Assembly: GCA_964398055.1 (NCBI GenBank)
Contig: CAYNLK010000016.1
Coordinates: forward strand, 49,378 to 113,377
DNA length: 64,000 nt
Reading direction: 5' to 3'
Source: CAYNLK01 sp964398055
GTDB taxonomy: Bacteria > Chloroflexota > Anaerolineae > 4572-78 > J111
Shown here: positions 9,665 through 18,062 of the stretch, one piece after another
Layout: the number at the start of each line of letters is the position of its first letter
How positions within the stretch are numbered: the stretch's first letter is position 1
Program-made: the position numbers and the translations under genes
The notes under the pieces: generated by a model
The model's database searches: none
Seen by the model: only the letters and a program-made list of their open reading frames with translations
What the model was told of the DNA's origin: nothing

Positions 9665-10657
9665 ATGTCTGCAACTCAACCCCAACTCTCAATTGTCATT
9701 CCGGTTTTCAACGAAGAGGGTAATCTCCAGTTGCTGCATCAGCAGTTGACCAAGGTGCTGACCGGCCTGGCCCGGCCCTACGAGATCATCTTCGTCAACG
9801 ATGGCAGCAGCGATGGCTCGGCTGAAATCTTGACCGGCCTGTTTGCGCAGGATGTCGCCGTTCAGGTCATCAACTTTCGGCGAAATTTTGGCAAGACTGC
9901 CGCCCTGACCGCCGGCTTTCGCCACAGCCGCGGCGACATCATTATCACCCTCGACGCCGACCTGCAAGATGATCCCGCCGAGATCCCGGCGCTGCTGGCC
10001 CGGCTCGAAGAGGGGTACGACCTGGTAGCGGCCTGGCGCTACCATCGCCACGACCCTATCGACAAAACCTGGCCGTCCCGCCTCTTCAATTGGGCCGTCG
10101 CCGCCTTCACCGGCATCCGCCTGCACGACTTCAATTGCGGCTTCAAAGTCTACCGCCGGACCGTGACCGAGCAGATCCCGTTCTACAGCGACTTTCATCG
10201 CTTTACCCCGGTGTTGGCCGCCCACCAGGGCTTCCGCTTGACCGAAGTGCCGGTGCAGCATCATCCCCGCCACTCTGGCAGTTCCAAATATGGGCTGAGG
10301 CGGACCGGGCGCGGATTGCTCGATTTTGTCACTGTGCTGTTCCTGACTACCTATCTCAAGCATCCGCTGCGCCTGTTTGGCACAATGGGCCTGGCTATCT
10401 TTGGGCTGGGGGGATTGATCGAGTTATACCTGGCCGGGTTATGGCTGCTGCGGGCAGCCGGCCTGGCCGAGGTGCCGCCGATCGGCACCCGGCCTCTCTT
10501 TACCGTCGGCATCCTGGCCATGATCCTGGGCATCCAGCTCTTCTCGACCGGTCTGCTGGGCGAGATGCTGCGTTACTTCACCTTCCGCCCGGAACAAGAA
10601 TATTCAATTGAAAAAATCTTGAACCACGCCGAAGTCGCGTCCAAAATGACGAGCTAA
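9665..10657 (+). CDS. GT2 polyprenyl-phosphate glycosyltransferase (DPM1/GtrB-like)
   Basis: 330 residues. N-terminal GT-A fold: LSIVIPVFNEEGN, FVNDGSSDGS, and DADLQDDP, the metal-binding DxD region of dolichol-phosphate mannose and undecaprenyl-phosphate glucose synthases. The acceptor-side motif NCGFKVYRR follows. Two C-terminal hydrophobic helices (about 240-305) match the GtrB subgroup. The enzyme would load a sugar from a nucleotide donor onto a polyprenyl phosphate at the cytoplasmic face, making the donor used by GT39-type enzymes such as those encoded around it. It is three bases downstream of the flavoprotein and three upstream of a GT39 pseudogene. Confidence 0.88.
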   Translation: MSATQPQLSIVIPVFNEEGNLQLLHQQLTKVLTGLARPYEIIFVNDGSSDGSAEILTGLFAQDVAVQVINFRRNFGKTAALTAGFRHSRGDIIITLDADLQDDPAEIPALLARLEEGYDLVAAWRYHRHDPIDKTWPSRLFNWAVAAFTGIRLHDFNCGFKVYRRTVTEQIPFYSDFHRFTPVLAAHQGFRLTEVPVQHHPRHSGSSKYGLRRTGRGLLDFVTVLFLTTYLKHPLRLFGTMGLAIFGLGGLIELYLAGLWLLRAAGLAEVPPIGTRPLFTVGILAMILGIQLFSTGLLGEMLRYFTFRPEQEYSIEKILNHAEVASKMTS

Positions 10658-10660
10658 CCT

Positions 10661-12719
10661 ATGACGGGCAATTTGACTTGGAAGCACCAAAAATTGTCGT
10701 CCCACTGGTTGGTGCTGCTGCTCGTGATGGTTAGCTTTTGGCTCAAACTGGCCTACTTGCAGACCTCTATCTACCACACCGACGAATTTATCAGTATGCT
10801 GGCTATCAAAATGGTCGCCCTGCACGGGCTGCCGATTCTTCCCTCCGGCCTCTTTTACGATCACGGTCTGCTCTACTCCATCCTGACTGGCGCGCTGGTG
10901 GCCCTGGTTGGCTTCAGTGAAGCGATTGCCCGCTGGCCGGTGATTCTGGTCAGCGTGTTCACCGTTGCGGCTTATGAGGCAACCGCCCGGCGGCTCTTCG
11001 ACTCGCCCCTGGCCGGCTTACTAACCGCCGGGTTGATCACATTCGATGTGCTGGCAATCAAATGGGGGGTATAGGCTCGCGGCTACGCCCAGGCCCATCT
11101 CTTCCTGCTGTTAGCAATGACCTGGCTGCTACTTAGCAGTCTCAAGCAACCCAGCCGAAGCGGTCGCTATTTAGCTCTACTCTTTCTGACCGGGGCATTT
11201 TTTTCCCATACGCTGACTCTTTTTGCGCTGCCGCCGCTGGCGCTGCTACTGCTGCTCTTTACTGTAACTTATCGCTGGGATTGGCTGCGTCAACCCGGCC
11301 TGTGGCAGGAGGCACTGGTGTTTGGGCTGATCCTGGTGGTAGCTCTGAGCGTAATCCGCCTGGGGCAAGTTGAGAGTACGGTCTCGTTGCAGGATGTCCA
11401 GGCTGATGCCCCCCCACCTTTGAGCCTTGAATTCTTGCGCGGTTTTTTCCTGCTGGGACTGACTGGCAAACGATTTCACCGGCTAACCAAGTTCTTTACC
11501 GAACCGGAATATCGCTGGCTGCTTCCGTTGGTGGCTGTTTTTCCAGGACACACCCTTGACCGGCTGTGGCGACGTGTCAGCGCCTTTGCCGATATTGCCT
11601 TTTTGTTCCTGGCTCTATTTGTCTGCCTGGTCATCACCGAGATGACGGTTCTTCTTACCACCGACTGGCAAAAGAGCATCTACATGTTCTTTTTGACCCT
11701 ACCGGCCTTTTTGTTGCTTACCGGTGAAAGTTTGGCCCGGCTACTGGGTTGGCTGGCTGCCCTCATTTACCGGACAAATTGGCGATTTGGTCAGAGGCAA
11801 ACCGTGCAGCCACTCCTGCCAGTGGTTGGTTTGCTGCTTATCGCTGCCATCTGGGGGCCGGCCGCGCTGGATACAGTCCACGCCCAAAGTACGGGCGCTT
11901 TCAATACCGCCATGAAATTTGTGGCCGAGCAGCGCCAACCGGGCGACAAAATTATGACGGAACACCCCTCAGCCGCTTACGTGTACCTGGGCCAGACCGA
12001 CTATTACACCAACCAGACTACGGCCAAAGTTCTGGCCGCCTCAGAGAATGATAACTCATTCGTCGATCGCTACACGGCCAGCCCGCTCATCGACACGGCC
12101 GCCAAGCTTTCGGCCGTTTTGAGCCGGGGCGAGTCGATCTGGTTTGTGGTTGGCGACGACCATTTGAACGAATATTTTGACCCGCTATTTCATGCCCAGA
12201 TTTTCGCCCATATGAATCTGGTCCGACGCTTTGGCGAAAGTTACGTCTTCAAAAATCAGGCCCATTCGATGCCCATTCCGGCTGAACCAACCGGCTCGCT
12301 GGACACCAATTTTGGCGATTTCATCCGGCTGGAGGGATACAGCCTGAACCCGGCCGCCCGTCTACCCGATGGCACCACCCTCCTCGGGCTGTACTGGCGA
12401 CCCATTTTGTGAGCTGCCGCCGGTCGTGCCGAAAGTCTTTGTCCAACTCCGGAATGGGCAGGGGCAAACTATCGCCCAGGCCGACCATTTTATTTTTGAC
12501 GAGACTCTGAATCGGGAAAGATGGCAGAAGCTGCGCGACGAAAACGAATGGCTGCGCGACTCAACCTATCTCTCGCTGCCCAACCCCTTACCGGCAAGCG
12601 AGGGACCCTATCATATTTATGTTGGCCTATATGATCGCGACAGCTTTGAGCGAGTGCCCCTGCTGAACGATACCAGCGGCGAATTTGCCGCCATCATTCC
12701 TATGACCAATTCACCATAG
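10661..12719 (+). pseudogene. GT39-type membrane glycosyltransferase, broken by a stop and a frameshift
   Basis: Three consecutive reading segments make one protein. 10661-11074 encodes the N-terminus with acidic loop IYHTDEFISMLAIK and ends at a TAG; translation in the same frame resumes at once (ARGYAQAHLFLLLAM) and runs to 12412. The C-terminal beta module then continues in another frame (ELPPVVPKVFVQLRNGQGQ onward) to 12719, so a frameshift lies near 12395-12410. The TAG follows six G residues and the frameshift lies next to CCCATTTTG, so sequencing error is possible. Otherwise it is a recent pseudogene, since the rest is well conserved. It starts three bases after the GT2 gene. Confidence 0.8.
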
Positions 12720-12724
12720 ATCAG

Positions 12725-13210
12725 CTAAATCCGCTCAAACCGGTTCAGCTCAACGTTCTTGCGGGTTCGGTCCGGATCAAAAATTTGGCCGTTCATGGTG
12801 ATGTAAACCCCCGGCGGCAGAATTTGCACCGCAATCACTGCCCCGCCGATATTGAACTCGGCGTCAGTCGATCTGAACTTGGCTGGCATCATCGAGCCGG
12901 TCAGCACGATCACCCGGTCGCGGCTCAACGGCTTCAATTTTTGGGCCGTCTGGATCATAGTGTCGGTGCCGTGCGTAATGATGATGTGGCGGTGGTCATC
13001 GGCGGCCACGGCATCGTAGATTTTTTGCCGGTCGGCCTCGGTGAGATCGAGGCTATCTTTACGCAGCAAAGTTTCACACTGGTACGGAACCGTAACATTG
13101 GCCTCAGCCAGCACCTCATTGATGGCCGGTTCACCCACCTCAAACTTGCTCTTCTGGTCAAAATAAATTTTGTCGATGGTGCCGCCCGTAGTAAAAATCT
13201 TGATCTCCAT
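12725..13210 (-). CDS. Single-domain asparaginase-like protein
   Basis: 161 residues. TTGGTIDK at residues 7-14 carries the first catalytic Thr of type I/II asparaginases and ITHGTDTM (about 78-85) carries the second catalytic Thr-Asp pair, followed by VLTGSMMP. The usual second domain (about 150 residues) is absent, but the gene is not obviously cut: the product ends in a charged tail and closely similar one-domain asparaginase proteins are known in other bacteria. Converts Asn to Asp in the family; activity of the half-size form is uncertain. It is on the minus strand, convergent with the GT39 pseudogene and head-on only five bases away from its end. Confidence 0.8.
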   Translation of the reverse strand: MEIKIFTTGGTIDKIYFDQKSKFEVGEPAINEVLAEANVTVPYQCETLLRKDSLDLTEADRQKIYDAVAADDHRHIIITHGTDTMIQTAQKLKPLSRDRVIVLTGSMMPAKFRSTDAEFNIGGAVIAVQILPPGVYITMNGQIFDPDRTRKNVELNRFERI

Positions 13211-13247
13211 CCACGCCCCCTTAACTTACTATCAAGCCGCTATCTGG

Positions 13248-13275
13248 CCAACTAACCAACTAACCAACCAACCAT
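13248..13275 (+). repeat. CCAA/AACC short repeat
   Basis: CCAACTAACCAACTAACC followed by AACCAACCAACC, a 4/8-bp periodic tract between the asparaginase gene and the GT39 gene. Similar AACC tracts occur inside coding sequence at 17323-17346 and, as TTGG, at 13649-13697. Confidence 0.6.
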
Positions 13276-13280
13276 CCCCC

Positions 13281-15449
13281 TTATTCCCCCGCTACCTGAA
13301 CCCGCCCCAACAACACGCTGCCCGGCGTAGGGCCGGCCGCTCCGGCCTGAATCGCCAACCGCTCTCCGGTTTCAGGCAAATAGACGCCGGCCAGCAACAA
13401 ATAGTCGCCGGGCGTTACGCCGGCATCGAGGGTCAGCTCATATCTATCGGCATAAACCTCGCCCGGCTGCCATCGCGACATCGGCCGCGCCCCGACGAAG
13501 GGGAGCTGGTCGTGTTGGGCCTTGACAAAGCCGTCGGCCGCGGTCAGGTGGACAAAAACGGTGTAATCGTCGGGTAGGGAAACCGCAGCCCGCCAGGTGA
13601 GCGTGACTCGTAAGGGCTGAAGAATGAAGGATGAAGGATGAAGGATGATTGGTTGGTCGGATTGTTGAATCGATGGTTGGTTGCGACCAAAGAGAGGTTG
13701 GTTGATGCCCCAGTCGAGTAGTTCCAGGCCATGTTCGAAGGTGGCCAGCGGGACGGAGTCAGCCTGCGGGGCCGGGGAAAAGATACACCATTTGCACGGA
13801 ATGGTTGGATACACGTAGTCCAACGCCCAACCAGGGGGGAGCTGGTCAAAGTGAATCAGCCCGTCCTGGCGCTGAAAGTAACCGGATAGCGCCTGACGGC
13901 GACGCCGAGCCGTGTCGTCATCAATAATGATGTAATCCGGCGAGCGTTCCTGCACGTAAGCCTGTATCTCTGCCCAGTTATCGACCTCATAGGGCAGCCG
14001 TTCCACCTCAAAAAGAGCCGGAAATTTCCACAGCGGCAGTGATTTGCTGGGACCAAAGGCCACCAGCGCCTCCCCGGCCGGGTGATCGGCGGCAAGCCAC
14101 TGCACAATCTGCTCGACCTCGGCGTTGGCGTTGCGGTCGGCCTCGTACGGGTCGATCCCCAAAGCCCAGGCTTCGGCCCGGGCGGTGTTGATTTGCCACC
14201 AGGCCATCCAACCTATCAGCAACGCCGCCGCCAACCCCAGGCCAGGCCGCCCCCAAGCCAGCCGGCGACTCTCACCGGCACCCAGCCGGCGCCATCCCCC
14301 TCGCCCCAACGTGACCACGGCATCGGCCAGCAGCAGATAGAGCGGCCCCAAGAAGGGAATGATGAAGCGAGTCTCGGCCGAAGAGCCGGCCACATACCAG
14401 ACCAGCGACAGATAGAAAAAGGCTACCAGGAAGAAAGTGAAGACCAGGGTATTCTTGTGCTGCCGCAGGTAGTCGACCAGCCCCCGGCGATTGAAGACCA
14501 GCAGCAAGACGAAAACTCCGGTCACCCCAAGCCCTAGCAGCGGCCCCAACCAGGCCGGCTCAAAAGTACGGGTGGGGATGACCGTCTCGGCAACGGTTGG
14601 GTTCAGCCGTCGCAGACCTTTCTCAATCCGGGCGATGATGTCGGCTTGGCTGTGGGTAGCAAAGTAGGTTGAGGCAGTGGGCAGGTCGCCTGAGTCGGCG
14701 GTGTCGATCTCGGCCAGTTGATCCATCCACATGATATGGCTGGTGGCAAAATTATAAGTGGGGCTGCCAAAGTGGTTGGCATTGTAGATCAACAGCGGCA
14801 GGGCAGTGATGACAAAGAACAACGGCACCAGCAGTAGCTCGACATGGCGAAAAATCTTAAGTCGAAAGTGCAGCAAGGCGGTCAGACCCCAGGCCGCCAA
14901 CAGGAGCGGCGCCGAACCTTTGGTCAAAAAGGCCAGGCCCAGAAAAATCCCGGCCATAACGCAGCTTTTCCAACCCGCCAGGCTCTTGATCAAAAAATAC
15001 CAGCAGCCCAGCATGATCAACATCAGTAGGTTATCGGCGTAGATGGTCACGCTGCGGGCGTGGAACTCCTTGTTGACCGCCAACAATAAAGCGGCCAGCA
15101 GGCCCGTTTCCCAACTGAACATCTTTACCCCGATCAGAAAGGTGGCCCCAATGGCCAGGGCGCTCATCCAGAGCGTAACCCGTTTGGCCGTGGTGAAATA
15201 GCTCCACTCTCGCTCGGCAAAGAACGACAGGATAAAGGGATAGAGGGGCGGGCGGGTGCCGTCGCTGAGGACGCCGGCCTCCTTCAAGGCCAGCCCCAGC
15301 GAGAGATAGGCGCTCTCATCACCGTCGCTGGACTGGTGGTTGATCAGCACTTTGTGACTGCCCAACACCAGAAAACGGCCAATGACTAGCGCCAACAGTA
15401 GCAGGATAATTATCTTCCAGACAACAGACCAACCGAACGAATAACGCAT
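13281..15449 (-). CDS. GT39-type membrane glycosyltransferase with C-terminal beta module
   Basis: 722 residues. First helix at 11-30, then the acidic loop SSDGDESAYLSLGLAL, the GT39 catalytic position, and about ten further helices to residue 430. The luminal-type loop VYPTIPCKWCIF lies near 560. The last 130 residues form the beta module common to the cluster (VTLTWRAA..DYTVFVHL..G.V.AQHD..P..G..P.S.W.PGEVY.DRYEL). Between about residues 590 and 610 a low-complexity stretch (QPIILHPSSFILQP) is encoded by heptad and TTGG repeats. Start ATG overlaps the stop of the upstream CYTH gene as TAATG, implying translational coupling. Confidence 0.83.
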   Translation of the reverse strand: MRYSFGWSVVWKIIILLLLALVIGRFLVLGSHKVLINHQSSDGDESAYLSLGLALKEAGVLSDGTRPPLYPFILSFFAEREWSYFTTAKRVTLWMSALAIGATFLIGVKMFSWETGLLAALLLAVNKEFHARSVTIYADNLLMLIMLGCWYFLIKSLAGWKSCVMAGIFLGLAFLTKGSAPLLLAAWGLTALLHFRLKIFRHVELLLVPLFFVITALPLLIYNANHFGSPTYNFATSHIMWMDQLAEIDTADSGDLPTASTYFATHSQADIIARIEKGLRRLNPTVAETVIPTRTFEPAWLGPLLGLGVTGVFVLLLVFNRRGLVDYLRQHKNTLVFTFFLVAFFYLSLVWYVAGSSAETRFIIPFLGPLYLLLADAVVTLGRGGWRRLGAGESRRLAWGRPGLGLAAALLIGWMAWWQINTARAEAWALGIDPYEADRNANAEVEQIVQWLAADHPAGEALVAFGPSKSLPLWKFPALFEVERLPYEVDNWAEIQAYVQERSPDYIIIDDDTARRRRQALSGYFQRQDGLIHFDQLPPGWALDYVYPTIPCKWCIFSPAPQADSVPLATFEHGLELLDWGINQPLFGRNQPSIQQSDQPIILHPSSFILQPLRVTLTWRAAVSLPDDYTVFVHLTAADGFVKAQHDQLPFVGARPMSRWQPGEVYADRYELTLDAGVTPGDYLLLAGVYLPETGERLAIQAGAAGPTPGSVLLGRVQVAGE
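13621..13697 (+). repeat. Intragenic AGGATGA heptads and TTGG tract
   Basis: 13621-13648 is four heptads (AGAATGA, AGGATGA x3), followed by repeated TTGGTTGG and similar steps to 13697. The tract lies in frame inside the C-terminal module of the minus-strand GT39 gene. Confidence 0.8.
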
Positions 15450-16045
15450 TACTCGACCACTTCAACAAACGGCCACGGCTGTAACCGATCATCGACAAAG
15501 CGGTAACGCACCGGCCAGGCCTCTTGCAGCAGCTCGATGTAAGGCCGCGGCTCCACGGCCGCGGTCTCTAACCCCAACCGGGTCAACAACCGGGCCACCT
15601 CGATCCGGGCAACCGGCACCTCGCTCTTCTGCTCGCACAAAATTTCAATCTCCACAAAGTGACCCAGATGCTCCACCTGGTTCAGTTCAACCTGGGCCCG
15701 GCCAATCTGATAAATTCGGGCCAGCTTCCGTTTGACGACAAAAGGCTCAAAGCCAAAGCGGTTGGCAAATTGGTAGAAAGCGTGGGCATGAGTCACCTCA
15801 AACTCGATCTCCTGATTGACCTCCAACCCGCCGGCCTGCTGCTCCTGTTTGAAATTCACCACGGCTTGCGTTCCCTCCTGGCGTAGCCGGAATCGGTCAG
15901 CCGGCAGGCGGCTGGAGTCGCCGCAGCGGCGAAAATAGACATCCAGCTTGGTGGTTTCACCCTTGAAAACGCCCAGCTCGACGGTCCGGGCTTCAATAGC
16001 AGTCGGGTCGGTCAAACGAGCTTTTAGCTCAACTTCAAAAACCAT
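15449..16045 (-). CDS. CYTH-domain protein (CyaB/thiamine triphosphatase-like)
   Basis: 198 residues. The N-terminal FEVELKAR is the ExExK signature of the CYTH superfamily (class IV adenylate cyclase, inorganic and thiamine triphosphatases). RFRLRQEG, VNFKQE, QEIEFEV, KRKLARIYQI and HFVEIEI supply the alternating Arg/Lys and Glu residues that line the triphosphate tunnel. CYTH enzymes hydrolyse or cyclise triphosphorylated substrates using Mg2+; which substrate is used here is not visible. GGGGAG lies about ten bases before the ATG. It is the first gene of a two-gene minus-strand unit with the GT39 gene and is divergent from the GT39 gene at 16173. Confidence 0.85.
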   Translation of the reverse strand: MVFEVELKARLTDPTAIEARTVELGVFKGETTKLDVYFRRCGDSSRLPADRFRLRQEGTQAVVNFKQEQQAGGLEVNQEIEFEVTHAHAFYQFANRFGFEPFVVKRKLARIYQIGRAQVELNQVEHLGHFVEIEILCEQKSEVPVARIEVARLLTRLGLETAAVEPRPYIELLQEAWPVRYRFVDDRLQPWPFVEVVE

Positions 16046-16133
16046 CGTTAATTCTCCCCGGCGGTCAGCAATCAGCGGTCATCAGAGTATAGAGAAATCA
16101 GGGTCGATTGTCAATCAGATCATCCAATCGCTT

Positions 16134-16163
16134 TTAACCCAAAATCAAAGCCTGTGGTAAAAT
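16134..16163 (+). promoter_or_regulatory. Extended -10 promoter candidate
   Basis: TTAACC at 16134-16139, 18-bp spacer, TAAAAT at 16158-16163 preceded by TGG. The expected transcript start falls around 16170, almost at the coding start, so the mRNA may be nearly leaderless. That argues for the ATG at 16173 rather than the upstream TTG at 16167. Confidence 0.4.
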
Positions 16164-16172
16164 GGCTTGGTG

Positions 16173-17972
16173 ATGAAGCCTGAAGGATTATCAAAAAATC
16201 GACTTGGCGTTGTCCTGCCAACGCATCTATTAACCAACCTCAACTTCCAAAAATGGCTGCGGCCGGCGGTAATCCTGGCCGGCCTGACCACCATCCTGCT
16301 TCCGCTCAACCTGCTCAGCCAGCAGCCTTTCCACCACGATGAAGCGCTTTACGCCACCTGGGCTTTGGAGATTGCCTCCGGCAAAAACGTTTGGCTGGCC
16401 GAGACGCCCATCGATAAGCCGCCGCTCTTTCTTTACACCCTGGCCGGGTCGATGTGGCTGTTAGGTCCCACTGAGACGGCCGCTCGACTGCCCTCGTTGC
16501 TGGCCACGGCGGTGATCGTTGGTCTGACCTTCTGGCTGGGCCGCAAGCTGTACGGCGCGGGAGTCGGCCTGTTGGCGGCCTGGCTGGTGGCTCTCTCCCC
16601 CTTCACCATTCTCTTTGCCCCAACCGCCTTCACCGATCCGCTGCTGGTTGTTCTAGTGTTGGCCAGCGGCGTGGCCGCAGCCTATGGTCGAACCGGCTGG
16701 GCCGGCCTCTGGCTGGGGTTAGCCATTGCCACCAAACAGCAGGGTCTCTTCTTTGGGCCGCTGGTGGTCGGATTAATAGTAGTGACCGGTGGCCGGCAGC
16801 AGGTGGCAGGTGACAGGTCGCAAGTGGCAGGTCGCAGGTCGCAAGTGGCAAGTGGCAAGTGGCAAGTCGCAAGTGGCAGGTCGCAAGTGGCAGGTCGCAG
16901 GTCGAAGGTGACAGGTGACAGGTCGCAGGTGGCAAGTGGCAGGTGGCAGGTCCCAGGTGGCAAGTGGCGCGCTTCACGCTTCACGCTTCACGCTCCTCGT
17001 TCCTCGCTTCACACGCTACGCTTCACGCGCTACGCTTTACTCACCTTCCTCCTGATGCTGCTGCTCACCTTGATCCCGCTGTTTATCTGGGAGGCGGCGC
17101 GATGCCAGTCGCCCGGTCTGTGGCAGCTTAGCTTGGCTAACTATGGCGGTCTCACTGCCAACGCCGGTGGCTTCAGTGAACGCTGGCTCGGCTTTGTGGA
17201 GCTACTGCAATATGGCACTGCCTCACCCTTTTTGAATACGCTCTTTCTGGTCGGTCTGCCTCTCTTGTTGCTTTACGACCTCTGGCAAATCCGGCCAACC
17301 CCATCTAAAAAACATCACCCCAGCCAACCAACTAACCAACCAACCGCCCCACCCTATTTCGACTGGCTGCTATTCCTATTCAGCCTGGCTTATCTGCTGG
17401 GCCATGCCTGGCTATCTTTCCAGGTCTGGGATCGTTATCTACTCGGCTTGATTCCTTTGTTGGCCCTGCTTTTGGCTCGGGTTTTGTTATGGCCGTGGTC
17501 AATCCTAAAGGAGCATTGGCTCAACCGCCGCCCTAACTTCCAAAGTCCGGCTGCTCTTGTCACAGCATTGCTGTTGGGTGGACTCTTAATCACAACTATG
17601 AGCCGGCCGGCGCAAGACGCGGTCAACGGTCGCTACCCGTTAGGAAGCCATAGCCAGGCCCTGCATGGGATCGATCAAATTGTGGCTTATTTGCAGGGTC
17701 ATATTGGGGCCAACCATACGCTCTACCACCGCTGGTTAGGCCCGCACTGGCGCTTCTATTTGTGGGATTATCCGTATGACTTACAATACTGGCAGTCGCC
17801 GGAGGAACTGGCCGCCAGAGCCAAACCGGGCCACTTGATTGCCTTTCCATCCTGGCAGTCAGACACCCTGGCCCGGCTGGCACTGGCCGGGGCCGGCCTG
17901 GAGCTACGAGAGTTAACTCGGGCTTATCATCCGCTCGGCTATCCGACCATCATCCTTTATCAGATCGAATAG
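16173..17972 (+). CDS. GT39/ArnT-like membrane glycosyltransferase with heptad-repeat insert
   Basis: 599 residues. After the first helix the acidic loop PFHHDEALYATWALEIASG and the DKPPLFLY motif are those of ArnT/PMT_2 glycosyltransferases. Helices continue to about residue 205. Then an insert of about 80 residues, encoded by 24 AAGTGGC/AGGTCGC-type heptads and six ACGCTTC-type heptads, gives a basic seven-residue repeat (RSQVAGR, KWQVASG and similar), after which the next helix (LLTFLLMLLLTLIPL) resumes normally. The insert therefore lies in a loop. A short QPTNQPT segment from an AACC tract occurs near residue 388. Unlike its neighbours it lacks the C-terminal beta modules. Confidence 0.82.
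   Translation: MKPEGLSKNRLGVVLPTHLLTNLNFQKWLRPAVILAGLTTILLPLNLLSQQPFHHDEALYATWALEIASGKNVWLAETPIDKPPLFLYTLAGSMWLLGPTETAARLPSLLATAVIVGLTFWLGRKLYGAGVGLLAAWLVALSPFTILFAPTAFTDPLLVVLVLASGVAAAYGRTGWAGLWLGLAIATKQQGLFFGPLVVGLIVVTGGRQQVAGDRSQVAGRRSQVASGKWQVASGRSQVAGRRSKVTGDRSQVASGRWQVPGGKWRASRFTLHAPRSSLHTLRFTRYALLTFLLMLLLTLIPLFIWEAARCQSPGLWQLSLANYGGLTANAGGFSERWLGFVELLQYGTASPFLNTLFLVGLPLLLLYDLWQIRPTPSKKHHPSQPTNQPTAPPYFDWLLFLFSLAYLLGHAWLSFQVWDRYLLGLIPLLALLLARVLLWPWSILKEHWLNRRPNFQSPAALVTALLLGGLLITTMSRPAQDAVNGRYPLGSHSQALHGIDQIVAYLQGHIGANHTLYHRWLGPHWRFYLWDYPYDLQYWQSPEELAARAKPGHLIAFPSWQSDTLARLALAGAGLELRELTRAYHPLGYPTIILYQIE
16801..17040 (+). repeat. Large in-frame heptad array inside a GT39 gene
   Basis: 16801-16968 is 24 heptads in perfect register, consensus ARGTSRC (AAGTGGC, AGGTCGC, AGGTGAC). 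Without losing register it passes into six heptads of ACGCTTC/ACGCTCC/TCGCTTC (16969-17010), followed by a degenerate CACGCTACGCTTCACGC tail. The reading frame is kept through all of it. Confidence 0.95.
17323..17346 (+). repeat. Intragenic AACC tract
   Basis: GCCAACCAACTAACCAACC and following bases inside the GT39 gene, translated as QPTNQPT. It matches the intergenic tract at 13248. Confidence 0.6.
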
Positions 17973-18009
17973 CTTTCCAAGTAATAGCAAGAAAAGTGAG
18001 ATGGGGAAC

Positions 18010-18037
18010 TTGCGATTTGCAATTTGCAATATGCAAC
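18010..18037 (+). repeat. Heptad repeat (TTTGCAA) upstream of the YfhO-like gene
   Basis: TTGCGA, TTTGCAA, TTTGCAA, TATGCAA in 7-bp steps, 25 bases before the YfhO-like start codon and after the GT39 stop. Confidence 0.7.
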
Positions 18038-18062
18038 CTGTCCCTGTAACCCGTATTAAGCC

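Noticed and set aside
16801..17040. CRISPR array
   Set aside because: The period is 7 bp without spacers, and the tract is coding; no repeat-spacer pattern and no cas genes.
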